A stretch of DNA of 7,156 bases from Clostridia bacterium (GTDB lineage: Bacteria > Bacillota_A > Clostridia > Oscillospirales > Acutalibacteraceae): the NCBI GenBank assembly GCA_024699005.1, contig JAILQN010000048.1, positions 1 to 7,156 on the forward strand, read 5' to 3'. Numbering within the stretch: the first letter of the stretch is position 1; every line of letters begins with the position of its first letter. Shown piece by piece: positions 3,794 through 7,156 of this stretch. Under the pieces are notes generated by a model. That model ran no database searches and was not told where the DNA came from. It worked only from the letters and a program-made list of their open reading frames with translations. Position numbers and translations under genes: made by a program.

Positions 3794-6355
3794 TCACGCG
3801 GGCTCGGCGTTCGCGCGCCGTTTTTTGATCTCCTTATTCAGAAGCAAGAACGACGCGGCGATGAGGTAAATTGCGGACAGCGCGAGGGTAATGGTTATGG
3901 CCACGGAATTTCCGATGTTGATGATATTATTCAGAAGAAGCGCCGTCAGGAAAAAAACCAAGTCGACTACACCGAAGCCGATAACATACCGGATAACCGT
4001 TTTCTTTTTGTCAAACGGACCTGATCGTAACAGGATGAAAGGGACGGCGGCAAACAGGCAGAATACCGTTTCGCAACAGGTATAAGGCAGAGGAGCCCAG
4101 TTGATAAACAGTGATCTTACCGCGAAGCTCATCGCGGCGCAGGCAAGCAGAACGCCTGCCTGGATCAGCAGCTTGAAATTCTTATGTTTGATCCCGAAAC
4201 AACAGAGAATAACTATCATTACCGAATATAATCCGAGGAAAACATAATTCACTGTTGATGAAACGTCGGTGCTGCGCTCGGCGTAAGGGATATGCTCGGC
4301 CTGTTCGTTGTATGACGTCCCTCCGCCGGCAGTGCCGAGTCCGAGCGTTGTTCCGGAGATCGTTCCCGCTTCGCTGTAATCCCAGGGCTTGAAGCCGGCG
4401 GACAACGCGGGAGAATCTTCTTTGAGAGTGAAATCAAAATTCATCGGATCGTTAAAACCGGGATCGGCGATGATGTTTTCCCCCAGCAGCTTTTTTCTCT
4501 TCGCGGATTTGTATGTCATACGCGCGTTCGAGCCGCCGCCGTTAACGTACAGTTCGTCGCCGTTTGATATGTCCCAAATGATATTGTTCTCGGCGGTGAG
4601 AGCCTTCGCGTCCTGAATATGGCTGAAAGCGGGTGTCTTCCCGTCGGTGAGAATGATATTGTTCGTGAAATCAGCGGTCTTGTGGTCCTCGTAGCGCGAT
4701 ACGACGCGTACCTGAGAATCTCCGCTGAACGCGAAAATATTGTTTCGCACCGTATTATCCGCGCCGTAATGCAGATGGTAGCTGTCGCTTCCGCAGCAGT
4801 AAACAAGATTGTTCTCGATCGTTATCTCCGAACTGCCTTCGTCCGGGTATATTCCCCAGCCGCCGTAACCGTCAACGCCCGGGTCGGACGCTACGTTATG
4901 TATGATGTTACCTGAGATCACCGTTCCGGGCTGCTTGCCCAGAGTATAGATCCCGCCCATATCCGAGAGCATGCCCTGACCGATATTGTAGATAAGATTG
5001 TCGCAAATACGGTTGTTGTACGTTACGGAATAATCATATCCCCAGACCCAGCCGACGGATACGGCAGAATAATAACCGTCTGAGATCTCGTTATGCGCAA
5101 GCTCTACGCTGTTGGCGTTTATTACCAACAGGGCGACAGCGTTGAAACGTGTCCGGCCGAATTTGTGAATCAGATTATTGACAACGTGGATATCCTTTGT
5201 GACTTTCGGATCATCCACGGGAATGTTATTTCCCCGGATATAGACCGCTTGTTCTCCGATATTCTCGAATACGCAGTTTTCGATCCTCGCGTCACTCACC
5301 GCTTCACCCAGATATACGCCGGCGGAGCCGAGATCGCGGAACTCGCAGTTTGTGATGCGTATACCTTTCGCGTTCGAGAAAGAGATGCACGGACGGGCTT
5401 CGTACGCGGCCTGCGTTGATTCCCTCGTATCGTCGATCGTATATCCGTTGCCGCGAAAAACTATATTTTCAAACCTTAATCCGTCGCAGCCGTTGTCGAG
5501 GATGAACGTCTCAAGATCACTGACCCATAACGAGAGCTCTGCTGCAGTCTCGTTGTCACGGGGGATATAGTAAATATCCCCGCTTTCGACGTCATAACAC
5601 CATTCGCCCGGTTCATTCATCCCTTCGGGAACGTTTTCGAGGTAATATCTGTCGGTCGTGCGTATGGTCATGGCGCTCGGACGCGTAAAGACGATCTTGC
5701 CGGTCTCCGCGTCATAGCTTTTTACCGGGAGATAATCGTCCTTCCACCAGTGCAGCATACGAACCGAAGCGGATAAAGAGTTTTTGATCTGAGGAATGTC
5801 TTCCGTTTTGACCGTCATTGAGATATACGGCTTGAATATATCATTGTAATCCCCGGGCTCTGACAGATCTGAATCGCTGACGGAAGCAGGATATAAATAT
5901 CCGCTTTCGGGAAAACGGGAAACGGGAAGCGTTTGAGTATCGTTCAGCAGGGCCTTTATCTGTCTTTCGGAACCGACGTTCGCCCTGAGGGCAGATACTC
6001 CGTTGATCTCGACGTGTTCCCACTCAGTGACAGGCTCGCAGGCAGTAAACACCACGCGTTCTTTTTCGTACGACTTGTATGTTACGCCGGACCTGTCGTC
6101 GGGACCGAATACGACGGTATCGTCGAACGTGTAAACGCCTTCTCTGAAAAATACGGTAACGCTGCCGTCAAGCGATTTTGCTTTTTCTTTAGCGCCTGCA
6201 ATCGTCGCAAGCGGCGCAGTTATCGAGCCCACAGCGCGGTCGTTTCCGTCCGGCGCGACGAATAGCTCAAAGTCCGGATCTGCAGCGGACGCGCAGATCG
6301 GTAAAGACATAATAATGGAAGCGGCCATGATCATCACCAGTATCCTGATTTTCAT
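3794..6355 (-). CDS. Secreted right-handed beta-helix protein, GH141-like, fused to a five-helix membrane domain
   Basis: An 853-residue protein with a signal peptide (1-25, ending CASAA), then the FVAPDGNDRAVGSITAPLAT entry motif typical of parallel beta-helix glycan-active enzymes (32-51). An inserted beta domain spans about 100-290, and beta-helix coils rich in N-N-I and N-x-I/F turns about 290-640. SDMGGIYTLG (Asp465) and GIYPDEGSS (Asp505) resemble the paired acidic sites of GH141-type glycosidases such as alpha-L-fucosidases and xylanases; substrate is not readable. After a Gly-rich linker (664-680), five hydrophobic segments follow at about 703-721, 728-747, 757-776, 787-808 and 817-838, ending NKEIKKRR. 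Basic loops between helices 1-2 and 3-4 and at the C-terminus fit an outside beta-helix and an inside tail. The ATG at 6355 is preferred because a signal peptide begins there and AAGG lies about nine bases upstream; an in-frame upstream start at 6397 falls in the stem-loop. Confidence 0.85.
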   Translation of the reverse strand: MKIRILVMIMAASIIMSLPICASAADPDFELFVAPDGNDRAVGSITAPLATIAGAKEKAKSLDGSVTVFFREGVYTFDDTVVFGPDDRSGVTYKSYEKERVVFTACEPVTEWEHVEINGVSALRANVGSERQIKALLNDTQTLPVSRFPESGYLYPASVSDSDLSEPGDYNDIFKPYISMTVKTEDIPQIKNSLSASVRMLHWWKDDYLPVKSYDAETGKIVFTRPSAMTIRTTDRYYLENVPEGMNEPGEWCYDVESGDIYYIPRDNETAAELSLWVSDLETFILDNGCDGLRFENIVFRGNGYTIDDTRESTQAAYEARPCISFSNAKGIRITNCEFRDLGSAGVYLGEAVSDARIENCVFENIGEQAVYIRGNNIPVDDPKVTKDIHVVNNLIHKFGRTRFNAVALLVINANSVELAHNEISDGYYSAVSVGWVWGYDYSVTYNNRICDNLIYNIGQGMLSDMGGIYTLGKQPGTVISGNIIHNVASDPGVDGYGGWGIYPDEGSSEITIENNLVYCCGSDSYHLHYGADNTVRNNIFAFSGDSQVRVVSRYEDHKTADFTNNIILTDGKTPAFSHIQDAKALTAENNIIWDISNGDELYVNGGGSNARMTYKSAKRKKLLGENIIADPGFNDPMNFDFTLKEDSPALSAGFKPWDYSEAGTISGTTLGLGTAGGGTSYNEQAEHIPYAERSTDVSSTVNYVFLGLYSVMIVILCCFGIKHKNFKLLIQAGVLLACAAMSFAVRSLFINWAPLPYTCCETVFCLFAAVPFILLRSGPFDKKKTVIRYVIGFGVVDLVFFLTALLLNNIINIGNSVAITITLALSAIYLIAASFLLLNKEIKKRRANAEPA

Positions 6356-6384
6356 ATTACCAACCTTGCCCTGAATAATATAAT

Positions 6385-6411
6385 GACAGCGAAGCAAAAA
6401 ACTTCGCTGTC
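6385..6411 (-). terminator. Stem-loop between the alpha-galactosidase and beta-helix genes
   Basis: GACAGCGAAG (6385-6394) pairs perfectly with 6402-6411 around a 7-base loop. On the minus strand it starts 10 bases after the alpha-galactosidase stop (6422-6424), its loop is TTTTTTG, and it is followed by ATTATATTATT rather than a pure T-run. It may end or reduce transcription into the beta-helix gene, or protect the 3' end of a processed message. I see no convincing sigma-A promoter in the 66-bp gap, which favours partial read-through from upstream. Confidence 0.6.
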
Positions 6412-6421
6412 CGTCGTATTG

Positions 6422-7156
6422 TCAAACCTCGCCGAACTCGACGATCACGCTGTCGCCGTCATCCGGGCAGGCTTCGGAAAGATCGATACCGCCGTTCATA
6501 AGCAGCGCGCCGGAATAAACTCCGCCGTCAAGAGAACACTTATAATACTTCTCGGGGCAAAGTCCCTTCATCTTCAGGAAGAACAGAGTGTTTTCGCTCT
6601 TACGCATAGTGACGACGGTAAGCAGCGCCTGAGCTTTGTCGGCGGATACGAACGCCCAGGCGCAGCGATACGGATCGTTAAGCGGATTGATGAGCCTGTA
6701 AAGATCGCCGCTGCGGATAAGGTCGTAATAACGGTGATAATCGGCGACGCTCTGCCTGACTGCTGCGCGCTCTTCTTCGTTGAGCTTTACGGGATCAAGC
6801 TCAAATCCGCCCGTGCCCCAAAGAGCGACGGCAGCCTTTGTTTTGTATCCCGTGCGCGGATTGGCGGAAACGTGAGCGCCCATCGAAGAAGCCGGATAGC
6901 AGTATGACGTGCCGAACTGTATCGGGAGTCTCTCTATCGGGTCGGTGTTGTCGCTCGTCCAGATCTGCGGAGAGAAATACAGCATGCCGGGATCGAAACG
7001 TCCGCCGCCGCCGGAGCAGTTCTCAAACAGGATATCGGGGAAGGCTTTTGTGAACCTGTCCATAAGATCGTAAGTGCCGAGTATGAAGCGGTGGAAAAAC
7101 TCCTTGGATCTTTCCGGCGGGAGCAAAGCCGAACCCGCCTCGGAAATATTGCGGTT
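6422..7156 (-). CDS. Alpha-galactosidase, family GH36 (C-terminal part; 5' end outside window)
   Basis: The last 244 residues of a GH36 retaining alpha-galactosidase, which removes terminal alpha-1,6-galactose from raffinose-type sugars, galactomannan or host glycans. The reading frame continues to the window edge and starts there with NRNISEAGS. In GH36 this follows the KWDxNR nucleophile motif, so the nucleophile Asp lies just outside. In this fragment FENCSGGGGRFD (44-55) is the substrate-binding signature, and WTSDNTD carries the probable acid/base Asp at residue 69 (6950-6952). IQFGTSYCYP and GAHVSANP follow, then the C-terminal beta-sandwich. The TTG at 7124-7126 is an internal codon, not a start. 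GH36 enzymes are usually about 720-750 residues, so roughly 490 are missing. The lack of a visible N-terminus leaves cell location unknown. Confidence 0.95.
   Translation of the reverse strand, partial: NRNISEAGSALLPPERSKEFFHRFILGTYDLMDRFTKAFPDILFENCSGGGGRFDPGMLYFSPQIWTSDNTDPIERLPIQFGTSYCYPASSMGAHVSANPRTGYKTKAAVALWGTGGFELDPVKLNEEERAAVRQSVADYHRYYDLIRSGDLYRLINPLNDPYRCAWAFVSADKAQALLTVVTMRKSENTLFFLKMKGLCPEKYYKCSLDGGVYSGALLMNGGIDLSEACPDDGDSVIVEFGEV

Noticed and set aside
6383..6907. 174-residue plus-strand frame inside the alpha-galactosidase gene
   Set aside because: It is the shadow of a confidently identified GH36 domain and starts inside a stem-loop.
7124..7126. TTG as a start codon for the alpha-galactosidase fragment
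   Set aside because: Residues encoded upstream to the window edge (NRNISEAGS) fit the GH36 family just after its nucleophile motif, so the gene continues beyond the window.
1..7156. CRISPR array, insertion sequence or prophage
   Set aside because: No regularly spaced repeats, transposase, integrase or phage structural motifs were seen. The repeats found are confined to about 2190-2672.

Overview
The window reads as a chromosomal segment of a Gram-positive, probably gut-associated member of the Clostridia (Oscillospiraceae/Ruminococcaceae-like). This is inferred from strong AGGAGG-type ribosome binding sites, near-consensus sigma-A promoters with 17-nt spacers, moderate GC content, a CCA-encoding tRNA, and carbohydrate-active enzymes of the kind found in plant-glycan degraders. 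No ribosomal RNA, phage gene, transposase or CRISPR array is present.

Layout, left to right. After about 60 ambiguous bases and a stem-loop terminator (62-87) come two minus-strand genes: a YhhN/TMEM86-family membrane protein (102-827) and a membrane-anchored alpha/beta hydrolase (939-1910). Each has its own recognisable promoter. A divergent control region (about 1911-2111) serves the hydrolase on one side and a monocistronic tRNA-Gln(CUG) gene (2112-2185) on the other. The tRNA ends in an intrinsic terminator. Next is an unusual small unit: a perfect TTGACA-17-TATAAT promoter wrapped in a palindrome and a 20-bp tandem repeat, driving a 90-residue two-helix membrane protein (2382-2654) with its own terminator. 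A 15-bp inverted repeat brackets this unit. Then a plus-strand S51 (PepE-type) serine peptidase-like gene with an atypical hydrophobic N-terminus (2801-3712) runs into a bidirectional terminator (3743-3777).

The right half is carbohydrate-related and on the minus strand. It holds the C-terminal third of a GH36 alpha-galactosidase (6422 to the window edge), then, 66 bp downstream and behind a 10-bp stem-loop, a large secreted beta-helix protein (3794-6355). The latter resembles GH141-type glycosidases but carries a C-terminal domain of about five membrane helices. The two genes may act together on galactose-containing plant or host glycans: the beta-helix enzyme would work at the outer face of the membrane and the alpha-galactosidase, whose N-terminus is not visible, would trim alpha-galactosyl residues.

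The most unusual items are the beta-helix/multi-helix membrane fusion and the densely patterned promoter of the two-helix small protein. Most other genes are ordinary members of known families, although their exact substrates cannot be read from sequence.
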